Origin: CAWALV01 sp963782965
GTDB taxonomy: Bacteria > Actinomycetota > Actinomycetes > Acidothermales > Acidothermaceae
Direction: 5' to 3'
DNA length: 64,000 nucleotides
Assembly: GCA_963782965.1 (NCBI GenBank)
Contig: CAWALV010000006.1
Coordinates: 62,001 to 126,000, forward strand
Numbering within the stretch: position 1 is the first letter of the stretch; each line of letters begins with the position of its first letter. The translations under genes and the position numbers were made by a program. Under the pieces are notes generated by a model, which saw nothing but the letters and a program-made list of their open reading frames with translations, had not been told where the DNA came from and searched no databases. This document shows positions 31,209 through 40,835 of the stretch, in pieces.

Positions 31209-33884
31209 TCACAAGTAGTCCGCCAGGTCGCCGCGCCGGTTGATGCCGAGCTTGGCGTACACGCGGGCGAGGTGCGTTTGCACGGTCCTGGTCGAGATGG
31301 CGAGGTACTCGGCGATCATCGGGTCGCTGCGCCCGCCCGCCGCCAACGCGGCGACCTGTCGCTCGCGGGCGGTGAGTGGGACGGCGCTCGGCGCGCCGAT
31401 CAACCACGGTGAGGTGGCGCCCTCGCATCTCGTGCGCCATTCGGTGGCGTGCGCTGCGCTGGCCCGAGCCGCCCGCTGGTCGCCACGTGCAGCGTGACCG
31501 ATCGCGGATTCGGCCGCCGCCTCTGCCGCGAACAGCAGCAGGCCGAGGCTTTGGAACCGGCGAGCGACTTCGTCGAGCGCGGCGGGGTCTCGGTTCGCCA
31601 GCGCGGCGGCGTGGTCGACGTAGCACCACGCCACCATGCCGTCGACGTTGGCCGCAGCTTCGCGCATGGGTGCCAGGACGGACCGTGCGCCGCCGTATCG
31701 AGCGGCGTCGTGGTATCCGGCCAGGGCGACGTTCCACAATTGGCCGTCGGCCGCGAGTCCGGCGGCCCACGCCGCTCGCTCGGCAGCTTGATCCGTGCGT
31801 AGTGATGCCGCCAGCACCGCCGCCTCGGCGAGTTCCCACTCGGCTTCGTACGTCTTCATCCGGGGCTGGTGCGCGCCGGCCGTGAGTGCTGCGGTTGCGG
31901 TGTCGAGGTCGCCGACGGCCGCTGCGGCACGGGCGAGAACCGAGTTGAGGTGGCGCGCGATGAACTGGTCGAACTGCGTCACCGCGCCGATGCATCGCAC
32001 CAGCCGGCGCACCGCGGTGTCGCCTTTGCCGCGTGCCAACGCGATGCGGCCCAAGCAGTACTCGGCCCGAGGGCCGGCGAACGGGTCGTGGGAGACCGCG
32101 GCATTGCGCCGCATGAGTTGCGCGCGCTCGTCGGCCGCGTCGAGGTCGCCCTGGTCGGTCAGCGCGCAGATGGCGAGCAGCTCGATCGACGCGCTGGCGA
32201 ACGGAAGCGCTTGTTGCGCTGCGTCGCTGGCCGCGATCGGGCCGATCGTGTCTGCATGCGCGAGGGCTTCCTGGGTGCGGCCGAGCCAGTACTCGGCCCC
32301 GATCGCGCCCAAAGCGGCGAGCGTGCGCGTCTCCGGCGGTAATGAGGCGTCCAGCATGATCGGCAGTCCGGCCGCGAGACCGTCGCGCAGCCGGGCGTCG
32401 AACGACAGGAGGGCCGCGTGCGCCGCATGCAGGTGACGGCTGGCAGCCGGATCGCCAGCGGCAAGTGCGGCCAGGAGTTCGGTGCCGCCACCGGTGTCGC
32501 CCGTCAGGAGCCCCTGGCCGACGGCCGCGCAGTAGGTGAGCGCCTCCCGGTCCGTCGGCGTCAGCGAATCAGGCGGCAACTCGGCGAGCAGTGCCGCCGC
32601 CTCGGGAGCTCGTCCCGTGTGGGTCAGGATCTCGGCGAGCAGAAGGGTGGCCGGGAGGGAGCCGTGGGTCTGGTGCACGTGACGAGCCAGCCGCTCGGCA
32701 GTCTTCAGGCTGACGCCGCGTGCCGCCCGCGCTGCCGCGATCAGCCGTTCGGGGTCGTCGGCCTGGCCGCTGTCCAGTCGCCAGGTTGCAGCGCGGACGA
32801 GAGCGTGCGGACCGGGTCTACCCGTTGTCTCCAGCGCCTGGGCGAGTGCCAGCCGCAGCCGCCGGAGCCGAAGCGCAGGCATGTCGGCGCGCAGGACGTC
32901 GCCGTAGAGCGGGTGGGCGGTGCTGACTTCCGGACCGGCCAGACCCGCGCCGACTGCGACGAGGCGCGCCTGCTCGAGCTCGGTGAGGCTCGACTCGCCG
33001 ACCATCGCGATGGCGACGTCGATCGGCAATGGTTCGCCGGCGGCGACGACTTCGACGGCGGACCGCTCGCCCTCGTGCAGCCCGGCAAGCCGGTCGGCGA
33101 CCAGTTCGCGGACGCCGCCGGAAAGTGGCAACGGACCGACCAGCACCCATACGCTCTCGCGTCGGATCAACACCGACTGGGCCAACGCCGCCTGCATCAA
33201 TTCCCGCAGCAGTAACGGATTTCCCTGCGACCGTGAAGCGAGCGTGGTCGTGACGGCGAGGTGCGCAGGACCTTCGAGCACGGTCTCGACGAGTTCGGCG
33301 ACCTCGTCGTCGCTCAACCCGGTCAGCTCGACACGCTCGCAGTGCCCGTCACGCCACAGCTGTTCGACCGCACCCGGTAACGGTGTCGGCCGGGACGTTG
33401 CGACTACGGTCGCGGCGCCGGTGCTCGCGAGGTGCAGGAGCGCCCGGGCCGACCCGTCGTCCAGCAGGTCGACGTCGTCAACGACGACGAGCAGGCGCGC
33501 ACCTGCGGCCGTCGCGTGCACCGCGGCCGCGACCTGAGCCGCTGTCACCTGCCCCTGCCCGCCGGCGGCCGCACCCGGTGGGGGCCCCGTCAGAGCGCCG
33601 GCGAACGCTTCGAAGGGCGCGCCACTGGATACCGCGCGACCGACCACGCGGACGACGGCGGCGCCTGCGTCGGCGGCCTGGCCCGCCAGTTGCCGGGCCA
33701 GGGACGTCTTTCCGATCCCGGCTTCGCCGAGCAGCAACACGCCGGCCCCGGAGGCGAAGATGCGTTCCGCCCGGGCAAACTCGGCTGCGCGACCGACGAA
33801 GGGCCACCTGCTGGCCACGCGCCGAACCATACCGCCCTGTCGCAGGCGTCGAGCAGGCGTGGGGTTGCCGTTGGCCGCACGCAT
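31209..33884 (-). CDS. LuxR-family (LAL type) ATP-binding transcriptional regulator
   Basis: 891 residues. A P-loop ATPase opens the protein (FVGRAAEFARAERIF, then Walker A LLGEAGIGKTSLARQL near 55 and Walker B LLVVVDDVDLLDDG near 130). A long helical middle of TPR-like repeats follows, and a LuxR-type HTH occupies the last 60 residues (LTARERQVAALAAGG, then ISTRTVQTHLARVYAKLGI). This is the LAL layout of large actinobacterial regulators. The Met at 33884 is followed by a second candidate Met 18 codons later. A hairpin lies about 70 bp upstream. Targets cannot be told from context. Confidence 0.93.
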   Translation of the reverse strand: MRAANGNPTPARRLRQGGMVRRVASRWPFVGRAAEFARAERIFASGAGVLLLGEAGIGKTSLARQLAGQAADAGAAVVRVVGRAVSSGAPFEAFAGALTGPPPGAAAGGQGQVTAAQVAAAVHATAAGARLLVVVDDVDLLDDGSARALLHLASTGAATVVATSRPTPLPGAVEQLWRDGHCERVELTGLSDDEVAELVETVLEGPAHLAVTTTLASRSQGNPLLLRELMQAALAQSVLIRRESVWVLVGPLPLSGGVRELVADRLAGLHEGERSAVEVVAAGEPLPIDVAIAMVGESSLTELEQARLVAVGAGLAGPEVSTAHPLYGDVLRADMPALRLRRLRLALAQALETTGRPGPHALVRAATWRLDSGQADDPERLIAAARAARGVSLKTAERLARHVHQTHGSLPATLLLAEILTHTGRAPEAAALLAELPPDSLTPTDREALTYCAAVGQGLLTGDTGGGTELLAALAAGDPAASRHLHAAHAALLSFDARLRDGLAAGLPIMLDASLPPETRTLAALGAIGAEYWLGRTQEALAHADTIGPIAASDAAQQALPFASASIELLAICALTDQGDLDAADERAQLMRRNAAVSHDPFAGPRAEYCLGRIALARGKGDTAVRRLVRCIGAVTQFDQFIARHLNSVLARAAAAVGDLDTATAALTAGAHQPRMKTYEAEWELAEAAVLAASLRTDQAAERAAWAAGLAADGQLWNVALAGYHDAARYGGARSVLAPMREAAANVDGMVAWCYVDHAAALANRDPAALDEVARRFQSLGLLLFAAEAAAESAIGHAARGDQRAARASAAHATEWRTRCEGATSPWLIGAPSAVPLTARERQVAALAAGGRSDPMIAEYLAISTRTVQTHLARVYAKLGINRRGDLADYL

Positions 33885-33953
33885 GGCTGACGACCCTTCC
33901 GCGGCTCAGCCGGCAACGCATCCGTGAGTTGTACGTAGCGGCCGGCTCGCTCG

Positions 33954-33975
33954 GGCGAACCTCCCGAGGTTCGCC
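33954..33975. repeat. Inverted repeat upstream of the LAL regulator
   Basis: GGCGAACCTC and GAGGTTCGCC form a perfect 10-bp inverted repeat around a 2-base centre, 70 bp upstream of the LAL start. TACGTA occurs on both sides (33932-33937 and 33980-33985). It may be an operator; it could also fold as RNA. Confidence 0.5.
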
Positions 33976-34080
33976 GCCATACGTAGTCCCTACCGATGTG
34001 CAGCGAGAACGCCCGGAGTTCAATCCGAGCAGCCGACCGCACGCATACCGGCTGGCGCAGCTTCAGCAGAGGGGTGCGAA

Positions 34081-34788
34081 ATGCGGCGTAACACGGCAGC
34101 TGTCGCTGCTTTGCTCAGTCCTGTCCTCTTGCTCGCCGCTTGCAAGTCATCGAGCAAAGCAGTGAACACCACCAGCTCGGCGGCGACGTCGACTGCCCCG
34201 GCGCCGACATCGCGTGTCACGCCGTCGGCGTCGCCGCCGTCCAGCACGCCGCCGTCCAGCACACCGCCCTCCACAACACCACCGCCGTCGGCATCGACGA
34301 CGGCGAGTAAGTCCGCCTCGCCGCCGCCACTCGACCCCTGCCAGCTGGTCACCGGAGCCGAAGCGTCGGCGCTGGCCGGCACCACGTTCGGCGCCGGGCA
34401 GGAAAGCGTCGCTAGCGGAAGCAGGATCTGTACGTATGGCGCACAGACGACCAACGTGTTCATGGTCGTCGTTGCTCAGGCGCCCGACGCAGCCACCGCC
34501 AACGCGATGTGGTCGCAAGAAGAGGCCAATGCCGTCGCTACGATCACGCAGGGCCTGCCGGCTGGTATCACTGCCCCAACCTTCGGGGACATCTCCGGGG
34601 TTGGTGATCGCGCGGCCGCCGCCGGCGGGTCAGCGACCATCTCGGGCCAGACGGTCAGCATCAGCGCGATCTACACGTTGAAGGGCGCGACCTTCCTGAC
34701 GTTCTCTGACCTCGTTCTCAACAAGCCTGCACCGACGATCGCCGCGCTCGCCGCTCAGGCGGTCACCAGCCTGACCCGCGTGCCGTAA
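34081..34788 (+). CDS. Secreted lipoprotein (DUF3558-like)
   Basis: 235 residues. The signal peptide RRNTAAVAALLSPVLLLAAC ends in a lipobox (LLAAC), so the mature N-terminal Cys is probably lipid-modified. A Ser/Thr/Pro linker of about 60 residues follows, then a globular domain beginning PLDPCQLVTGAEASALAG, with a later Cys at SRICTYG that could pair with the first. The pattern matches DUF3558-type actinobacterial lipoproteins. It is free-standing; the role at the membrane surface is unknown. Confidence 0.85.
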   Translation: MRRNTAAVAALLSPVLLLAACKSSSKAVNTTSSAATSTAPAPTSRVTPSASPPSSTPPSSTPPSTTPPPSASTTASKSASPPPLDPCQLVTGAEASALAGTTFGAGQESVASGSRICTYGAQTTNVFMVVVAQAPDAATANAMWSQEEANAVATITQGLPAGITAPTFGDISGVGDRAAAAGGSATISGQTVSISAIYTLKGATFLTFSDLVLNKPAPTIAALAAQAVTSLTRVP

Positions 34789-34996
34789 TCGGCGATTCCG
34801 CCCGGACGGCGTCGAAGCTGCGCGTTCGCCCCGTGCCGGCGCGTGACGTCCGGTCAGCGGCGGGATCACCTCGCCAGATCCGGTACCCCGGTGTGAGCCA
34901 TCTCATCTAGCGGTCGGTCGCAGGTTCGGCCAGATTGTGGGATGGGCAGTTGCGATTCGGGTGGTGCACGCCGACGCAGCGAAGGAGCCGAACCGG

Positions 34997-36844
34997 ATGG
35001 CTGATGTTGAGACCGAGCTCGATCGGGCCGGGCTGACGAACGTCGCTGTCCGCGAGTACGTCCATCACTGGGCCGAGTTGACCGCTGCTGAGCGCGTCGA
35101 GGTGGTCGACGCGGCCGACGACGCCCGGCTCATCGGCGAGGCGCTCGACGCGGGTGAGCTGCTTGCGGCGGGCGACGGCGTGTATTACTCCCGCAGCTAC
35201 GCGAAGGACACCGCCCGCTCCGAGGAGCGGACGATCGTCGCCACCGCCAACCCCGCCGATCGCGGCGTCTACAACAACTGGCGACATTCGGCGCAGATGC
35301 GCCCGCTCCTCGAGGGCCTGATGACGGGCGCGTCGGCAGGCAAGACGATGTACGTGGTGCCCTACCTGATGGCGCCACCCGGGTCGCCGCTCGAGGCCTA
35401 CGCGGCGGGCGTAGAACTGACGGACAGCCGCACGGTCGCGCTGCACATGATCCGCATGGCCCGCGTCGGGGTCGCCCATATCAACAACCTCACCGATCCG
35501 AGCATGTTCGTGCGCGCGGTGCACGTCACCGGTGATCTGGAGAACCTGGGGCAGGGGACGTCGGGCGATCAGCGCTACTTCGTCACCATCGCCGACGAAC
35601 GCACGATCCTGCACTTCGGGTCGTCCTACGGCGGTAACGCTCTGCTCGGCAAGATCGCTCACGGTCTGCGGCAGGCCGCCTACGACGGATGGGCAACGGG
35701 TGGGTTCCTCGCCGAGCAGTTCATGTTGCTCGGCATCACCGACAACCACACCGGCCGCAAGTACCACATCTGCGGTGGGTTCCCCAGCGCGTCAGGCAAG
35801 ACGAACCTCGCCATGACGCTCGCCCCCGACGCGTTGGGCGAGCGCTACTACGTCGAGTTCTACGGCGACGACATCGCGTGGTTGCGGGTCGATCCGGACG
35901 ACGGGCAGGTCTACGCCATGAATCCCGAGTTCGGTGTTTTCGGCGTGGCGAAGGACACCAACGAGGCCACCAACCCCGGCGCCCTCGCCGCGGTTGCGCC
36001 GGGCACGAAGGCCATTTTCACCAACGTCGCCTACAACGAGAAGACCCACGACGTGTGGTGGGAGGGCAAGTCCCCGCAGCCGCCGTCCGATCTCGACGGT
36101 TGGCTGGACTGGACCGGAAGACCGATCGCCGATCGCTCGGCGGCGGAAGAGCGCGACGCGTGGGCGCACCCGAACAGCCGGTTCACCACGACCCTGGCCA
36201 ACGTGCCCAACATCGCGGCCGACTTCGATGACCCTCGAGGCGTGCCGGTCGACGCCATCATCTTCGGCGGTCGCACCCGTGACCGCGAACCGCTGATCCG
36301 AGCTTTGACCGACGTGGCCGATGGCGTGTACGACGGATTGACCCTTGGCGCGGAGGCCACTTTCGCGGCGGAGGGTCTCGACGGTCATTTGCGCTACGAC
36401 CCGATGTCGATGCGTCCGTTCATGGCCTATCCCGAAGCCGACTATGCGGCCCACTGGCTGCGGATAATCGGTTCGGCCGAACACAAGCCGATCTTCGCCC
36501 ACGTCAACTGGTTCCAGCGCGACCCCGGCGACGGGCACTTCCTCTGGCCGGGGTACCGCGACAACCTGCGCGCATTGCTGTGGCTGATGAGGCTCAAGAA
36601 CGGCGAAGCCCGCGGGGTGTCGACGCCCGTCGGAATCCTGCCGACCCGCCAGGAACTCGACCTCGACGGCTTGCGTGTCGACGACGCCGATCTGGAGACG
36701 CTGCTCACGATCGACGTGGAGCGCTGGCGGCAGGAGGCCGGCTTCCGGGAGACGCACCTGGCTCAGTTCGAGGGTCTCCCGGAGGAGATCTGGGAGGCCC
36801 ACCGCCGCCTCGTCGCAGCGCTGAACGCCGCGGTCCCCACCTGA
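34997..36844 (+). CDS. pckG: Phosphoenolpyruvate carboxykinase (GTP)
   Basis: 615 residues from the ATG at 34997, which follows GAAGGAG; the upstream ATG in the same frame is not needed. The active site is complete: CGGFPSASGKTNLAM (Cys plus P-loop near 270), the metal-binding YGDDIAWL, the PEP-binding YNNWRHS region, and NPEFGVFGVA. The enzyme converts oxaloacetate and GTP to PEP, CO2 and GDP, the first step of gluconeogenesis. Growth on lactate, pyruvate or fucose-derived pyruvate would need it. Length and sequence are typical of actinobacterial PckG. Confidence 0.97.
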   Translation: MADVETELDRAGLTNVAVREYVHHWAELTAAERVEVVDAADDARLIGEALDAGELLAAGDGVYYSRSYAKDTARSEERTIVATANPADRGVYNNWRHSAQMRPLLEGLMTGASAGKTMYVVPYLMAPPGSPLEAYAAGVELTDSRTVALHMIRMARVGVAHINNLTDPSMFVRAVHVTGDLENLGQGTSGDQRYFVTIADERTILHFGSSYGGNALLGKIAHGLRQAAYDGWATGGFLAEQFMLLGITDNHTGRKYHICGGFPSASGKTNLAMTLAPDALGERYYVEFYGDDIAWLRVDPDDGQVYAMNPEFGVFGVAKDTNEATNPGALAAVAPGTKAIFTNVAYNEKTHDVWWEGKSPQPPSDLDGWLDWTGRPIADRSAAEERDAWAHPNSRFTTTLANVPNIAADFDDPRGVPVDAIIFGGRTRDREPLIRALTDVADGVYDGLTLGAEATFAAEGLDGHLRYDPMSMRPFMAYPEADYAAHWLRIIGSAEHKPIFAHVNWFQRDPGDGHFLWPGYRDNLRALLWLMRLKNGEARGVSTPVGILPTRQELDLDGLRVDDADLETLLTIDVERWRQEAGFRETHLAQFEGLPEEIWEAHRRLVAALNAAVPT

Positions 36845-36879
36845 TCGCGGGACGCCACCCGGTCGTTAGGCCGAGCCGG

Positions 36880-37536
36880 TCACGTTGCTCGATACACCAC
36901 CAGCGAGGCCGCGACGTACTGGCACAAGAACGCGACGATGGTGCACAGGTGGAACACCTCGTGGAAACCGAACCATCGGCGGCTCGGGTTGGGCCGACGC
37001 AGGCCGTACACGACCGCGCCGGCGGTGTAGACGGCCCCACCCGCGGCGATCAGGGTGAAAGCCGCAACGCCGGTGCCGCGTAGGAGTTGCGGGAAGACCA
37101 GCGCGGCTGTCCAGCCGAGCCCGAGGTAGAGCGGTACGTACAGCCACCGGGGGGCCGCCAACCACGCGATCCGAAACCCGGCACCGGCAATCGCGACCGA
37201 CCACACGGCTGCCAGCACGGCGATGCGCACGCCGCCGCGGAGGGCGAGTACGGCGAAGGGTGTGTACGTGCCGGCGATGAACAAGAAGACGTTGGCATGG
37301 TCGATGCGCCGCAGCGCTCGTTTCACCGGCGGCGACCAGGTCCCGCGGTGGTACAGCGCACTCGCAGTGAACAATGAGACGGACGTCAGAGCGTACGCCG
37401 CGGCAGAGACCGAGGCCGGTGTGGTCGGGGCCAGCGCGACCAGCACGATCCCCGCGACGAGCGCCACCGGCGAAGCTCCTGCGTGAAGCCATCCGCGCAG
37501 GAGAGGTGGTGCCACTTCGTCCTGCTGCCCACGCAT
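36880..37536 (-). CDS. Hemolysin III / adiponectin receptor-type (TrhA) membrane protein
   Basis: 218 residues from the ATG at 37534-37536, which follows GGAGG; the open frame extends 48 codons further without support. Seven membrane helices are visible. The PAQR-family metal site is present: SALYHRGTW (His) in the second helix region, DHANVFLFIAGTYTPF, and FHEVFHLCTIVAF (two His) in the last. TrhA proteins affect membrane energetics and fluidity in some bacteria; other members are called hemolysin III. Its gene is convergent with pckG. Confidence 0.92.
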   Translation of the reverse strand: MRGQQDEVAPPLLRGWLHAGASPVALVAGIVLVALAPTTPASVSAAAYALTSVSLFTASALYHRGTWSPPVKRALRRIDHANVFLFIAGTYTPFAVLALRGGVRIAVLAAVWSVAIAGAGFRIAWLAAPRWLYVPLYLGLGWTAALVFPQLLRGTGVAAFTLIAAGGAVYTAGAVVYGLRRPNPSRRWFGFHEVFHLCTIVAFLCQYVAASLVVYRAT

Positions 37537-37628
37537 GCCAGGTGCCTCCAGCTTCGACGCTACGCCCGCCGAGGCATCGGTGGTACCGCGATCGGTGTTC
37601 GGGGGCCAGGACTTTCGGCCGCGTCGGG

Positions 37629-38000
37629 CTAGGCGCCGAGGTGTGCGACGGCGACGCGTCGCGGTACGACCATCCTCCACGCGTCGAGCACGAGCTCACG
37701 CATTTCGTCGTGGTCGAGTGCGGCCAGCCGCACCTCGAGCCAGTTGTAGCGCATGTCGGACGCCGTTGGGCGGACGAACTTCGCAGGTTCGGCGGCCAGC
37801 ATCGCTTCCCGTTCATCTTTCGGGAACGCGAAACCCATCTGTTGCTCGTCTCGGGTGAACGCGAGATAGACGATTCTGCCGACCCGGAACTTCACCCGAT
37901 CGCCCACGACGACTTCGTAACTGCGCGGCAGCCCGGCGACGACGAGCCGCACGTCGTCGATCGAGACGGGCGCGCGCTGCCGATCAGCCATAACACCCAT
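37629..38000 (-). CDS. MmcQ/YjbR family protein
   Basis: 123 residues. The ATG at 37998-38000 follows GAGGCGG; a second ATG three codons later is also possible. The CyaY-like fold shows in SIDDVRLVVAGLPRSYEVVVG, the basic-aromatic FRVGRIVYLAFTRDEQQMG and a terminal ELVLDAWRMVVPRRV. YjbR-type proteins may bind DNA in a non-specific manner, but the function is not established. It is divergent from recQ with a spacer of about 60 bp. Confidence 0.87.
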   Translation of the reverse strand: MGVMADRQRAPVSIDDVRLVVAGLPRSYEVVVGDRVKFRVGRIVYLAFTRDEQQMGFAFPKDEREAMLAAEPAKFVRPTASDMRYNWLEVRLAALDHDEMRELVLDAWRMVVPRRVAVAHLGA

Positions 38001-38062
38001 CTTGCCGCCTCGACCCGGGGTCGGGGCCACGATCGTCCTTGCCGTGCGGTCTGATGGTTCCC

Positions 38063-40177
38063 ATGACGAACGACGAACTGCGGGCCGAGGCGCAACGGCA
38101 CTTGCAGGCGCTGGCCGGCACCGACGCCGTGTTGCGCGAAGACCAGTGGCGCGCTATCGAGGCGCTGGTCGTCGAGCGGCGCCGCGCACTCGTCGTCCAG
38201 CGCACGGGGTGGGGAAAGTCGGCCGTGTACTTCGTCGCGACCGCCCTGCTGCGCGCGAGCGGTGCAGGCGCCACCGTGATCGTCTCGCCGTTGCTGGCGC
38301 TGATGCGCAACCAGATCGCCGCTGCCCAACGTGCCGGGATCAAGGCCCACACGATCAACTCGGCCAACATCGATGAGTGGGACGCCGTGCAGCGGGCCGT
38401 CGCGGCCGGCGAGGTCGACGTCCTGCTCGTGTCGCCGGAACGCCTGAACAACCCCGGCTTTCGCGACACCGTGTTGCCCAAGCTGGCCAAGGAGACCGGC
38501 CTGCTCGTCGTCGACGAGGCGCACTGCATCTCCGATTGGGGCCACGACTTCCGGCCCGACTACCGGCGGATCCGCACGCTCTTGCGGGAGCTGCCGACCG
38601 GGATTCCGGTACTTGCGACAACTGCGACTGCGAACGCGCGCGTTGTCGACGACGTCGCCGAGCAGCTCGCCACGCCCGAGGCCGCCGACACGCTCGTGCT
38701 GCGCGGCTCACTCGACCGCGAGAGCCTGCACCTCGGGGTGGTCGCGCTACCGACCGGCGCGCACCGGCTGGCTTGGCTCGCCGAGCATCTGACCGAGCTT
38801 GCAGGCTCCGGCATCATCTACACCCTGACCGTGGCCCAGGCCGACGAGGTGGCCGCCTTCCTGCGCGACCGCGGCTACCCGGTCGCCGCCTATTCCGGTC
38901 GCAGCGAACCGGCGGATCGTCTCGCGGCCGAAGACGACCTTCTCGCCAACCGGGTGAAAGCGCTGGTCGCCACGTCAGCACTCGGTATGGGCTTCGACAA
39001 GCCCGACCTCGGCTTCGTCGTCCACCTTGGAGCACCGGCCTCGCCGATCGCGTACTACCAGCAGGTAGGGCGAGCCGGGCGAGGAGTAGCGCAAGCGTCG
39101 GTCTTGCTGCTGCCGGGGCGTGAAGACGAAGACATCTGGCGCTACTTCGACAGCGTTGGCTTCCCGCCCGAGGCGCTGGTCCGACGCACACTCGAGGCCC
39201 TTGCCGGCGCCGGCCGCGCAATGAGCACGGCCGCTCTCGAGGGAACGGTCGAACTGAACCGCTCCCGCTTGGAAGCCATGTTGAAAGTGTTGGACGTCGA
39301 CGGTGCGGTGCGACGGGTGAACGGCGGGTGGATCGCCACCGGCTCGGAGTGGCTCTACGACGCCGATCGCTACACCCGGATCGCGGGGGCGCGACGTGCC
39401 GAGCAGCAGGCAATGCGCGAATACATCGCCACGACCGGTTGCCGGCTGGAGTTCCTACGCCGCCAACTCGACGATCCGCAGGCGGCGCCGTGCGGCAGGT
39501 GTGACAACTGCGCCGGGGCGACATGGTCGACCCAGGTTTCCGAACAAGCGGTCGCGGCATCGCGTGCCGAGCTGGCCAGACCCGGCGTGCCCGTCGACCA
39601 GCGCCGCATGTGGCCGGTGGGACTGAGCGCCAGCGGCCTTGACCTCTCAGGCAAGATCTCGGCGAGCGAGCAGGCCGAGCCCGGTCGCGCGCTCGGGCGG
39701 CTCAGCGACATCGGTTGGGGTCCGAGACTGCGTGCCTTGCTCGACGACGAGGCGGCCGACGACGTTGTGCCCGACGAGATCGTCGCTGCTTTGGTCGACG
39801 TGCTGCGCTCCTGGGAATGGGAACGGCGGCCGACCACGGTCGCCAGCGTCCCGTCTCGGCGCCGACCTCGCTTGCTGGCCAGCGCGGGCGAACAACTCGC
39901 AACCATCGGCCGGCTGCAATGGTTGGGGGCGTTGCAGCCGCGTGAGGACCTCGACCGACGGGCGTCCCGGACCAACAGCGCCCATCGAGTGCGCGCACTG
40001 CACGGCAGCTTCGTTGTCGATCCTCGTCAGCAGGCGGTCCTCAAAGATGGCGAGCATGTCGTCTTGCTGCTCGACGACGTGGTCGATTCCGGCTGGACCA
40101 TGGCTCTCGCCGCCCGCGAGTTGCGCGGCGCCGGCGCGGCCGCAGTCCTGCCGCTCGCCCTTGCCGTCCAAGCTTAG
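38063..40177 (+). CDS. recQ: RecQ-family ATP-dependent DNA helicase with C-terminal phosphoribosyltransferase-like domain
   Basis: 704 residues from the ATG at 38063; ATGs 3 and 8 codons upstream are possible. Residues 1-350 are a superfamily 2 helicase: VVQRTGWGKSAVYF (Walker A), VVDEAHCISDWGHDFRPDY (DEAH box), LATTATAN, TSALGMGFDKPD and QQVGRAGRG. A zinc site (CRLEF...CGRCDNC) follows near 480. The last 130 residues end with VVLLLDDVVDSGWTMALAARE, a PRPP-binding motif, so a phosphoribosyltransferase-like domain is fused to the helicase. Such RecQ-PRT fusions are known in actinobacteria. Role: DNA repair and recombination; the tail's activity is unproven. Confidence 0.93.
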   Translation: MTNDELRAEAQRHLQALAGTDAVLREDQWRAIEALVVERRRALVVQRTGWGKSAVYFVATALLRASGAGATVIVSPLLALMRNQIAAAQRAGIKAHTINSANIDEWDAVQRAVAAGEVDVLLVSPERLNNPGFRDTVLPKLAKETGLLVVDEAHCISDWGHDFRPDYRRIRTLLRELPTGIPVLATTATANARVVDDVAEQLATPEAADTLVLRGSLDRESLHLGVVALPTGAHRLAWLAEHLTELAGSGIIYTLTVAQADEVAAFLRDRGYPVAAYSGRSEPADRLAAEDDLLANRVKALVATSALGMGFDKPDLGFVVHLGAPASPIAYYQQVGRAGRGVAQASVLLLPGREDEDIWRYFDSVGFPPEALVRRTLEALAGAGRAMSTAALEGTVELNRSRLEAMLKVLDVDGAVRRVNGGWIATGSEWLYDADRYTRIAGARRAEQQAMREYIATTGCRLEFLRRQLDDPQAAPCGRCDNCAGATWSTQVSEQAVAASRAELARPGVPVDQRRMWPVGLSASGLDLSGKISASEQAEPGRALGRLSDIGWGPRLRALLDDEAADDVVPDEIVAALVDVLRSWEWERRPTTVASVPSRRRPRLLASAGEQLATIGRLQWLGALQPREDLDRRASRTNSAHRVRALHGSFVVDPRQQAVLKDGEHVVLLLDDVVDSGWTMALAARELRGAGAAAVLPLALAVQA

Positions 40178-40415
40178 AAAGACGCCGGAGTGCTCAGACG
40201 CGATGGCGTACGCTGAGCCCAGCCCTACCGTGGGGTACCCGCCCACTCGCTCGCGAGTGGAGATTGGCGGTCCCGATGGGACCTGCTCAACCACTCCTCC
40301 ACCGCGTCGTGCGGTGCCCGAGTTCTGCACTGCCGCGAGCCCGTCGTCGACCACTTCGGTACTCAGCGGGGCGGCCTTCCAACCCGCTCAGCGCCCAACT
40401 CATCCGGGAGCAGTG
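40178..40415. other. Intergenic spacer
   Basis: This 238-bp spacer between recQ and the small basic protein holds no gene or clear hairpin. GGGAG at 40405-40409 serves the next gene. Nothing else is recognised. Confidence 0.5.
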
Positions 40416-40553
40416 ATGGCAAGCAAGAACAAGGGCGGCCGCGAGGCCCGCAAGCCCAAAGCCGACCACAACAAGAAGGCGAAGGGGCAGACCACCGCTC
40501 GGATCGCCCCGGAGATCGCCGCGATCAACCACACCGGGCAGCGGCCCAAGTGA
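40416..40553 (+). CDS. Small lysine-rich protein
   Basis: 45 residues: a very basic protein beginning MASKNKGGREARKPKADHNK and ending with TARIAPEIAAINHTGQRPK, missed by length-limited gene callers. GGGAG lies seven bases before the ATG. Codon use is G/C-rich in third positions. Similar short lysine-rich proteins appear in other actinobacteria. It may bind nucleic acid, but no function can be assigned. Confidence 0.7.
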   Translation: MASKNKGGREARKPKADHNKKAKGQTTARIAPEIAAINHTGQRPK

Positions 40554-40743
40554 CCTGACGGCTCAAAGCGGCCGGGCGGGGTATCACGCGGCGATGATCC
40601 GTACGCGAGGCCAGCTCTTCGAGCCATGACCGGACCGGTGCCGGAAACGCCCGCTCAACGGGCGGCGGCTGAGGACGAGAGTGGTGAGCCTCGGCTCGCT
40701 GAGACGCTCGACCGGCTAGTCGAGGAGGGTCGACCGCAGACGA

Positions 40744-40789
40744 CGCAGCGCGGGCCCGGTGACTGTGGTGTCACCGAACCCGCGCTGCG
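40744..40789 (-). terminator. Terminator hairpin of cspA
   Basis: Arms CGCAGCGCGGG (40744-40754) plus CGGTGAC (40757-40763) pair with GTCACCG (40770-40776) plus CCCGCGCTGCG (40779-40789), interrupted by a CC/AA internal loop, with a 6-base loop. It lies 47 bp downstream of the cspA stop on the minus strand. Confidence 0.65.
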
Positions 40790-40835
40790 ATCGGTCCTGA
40801 TCGTTGCCGGTCGGCGACCGACCGGCATCGGAAGA

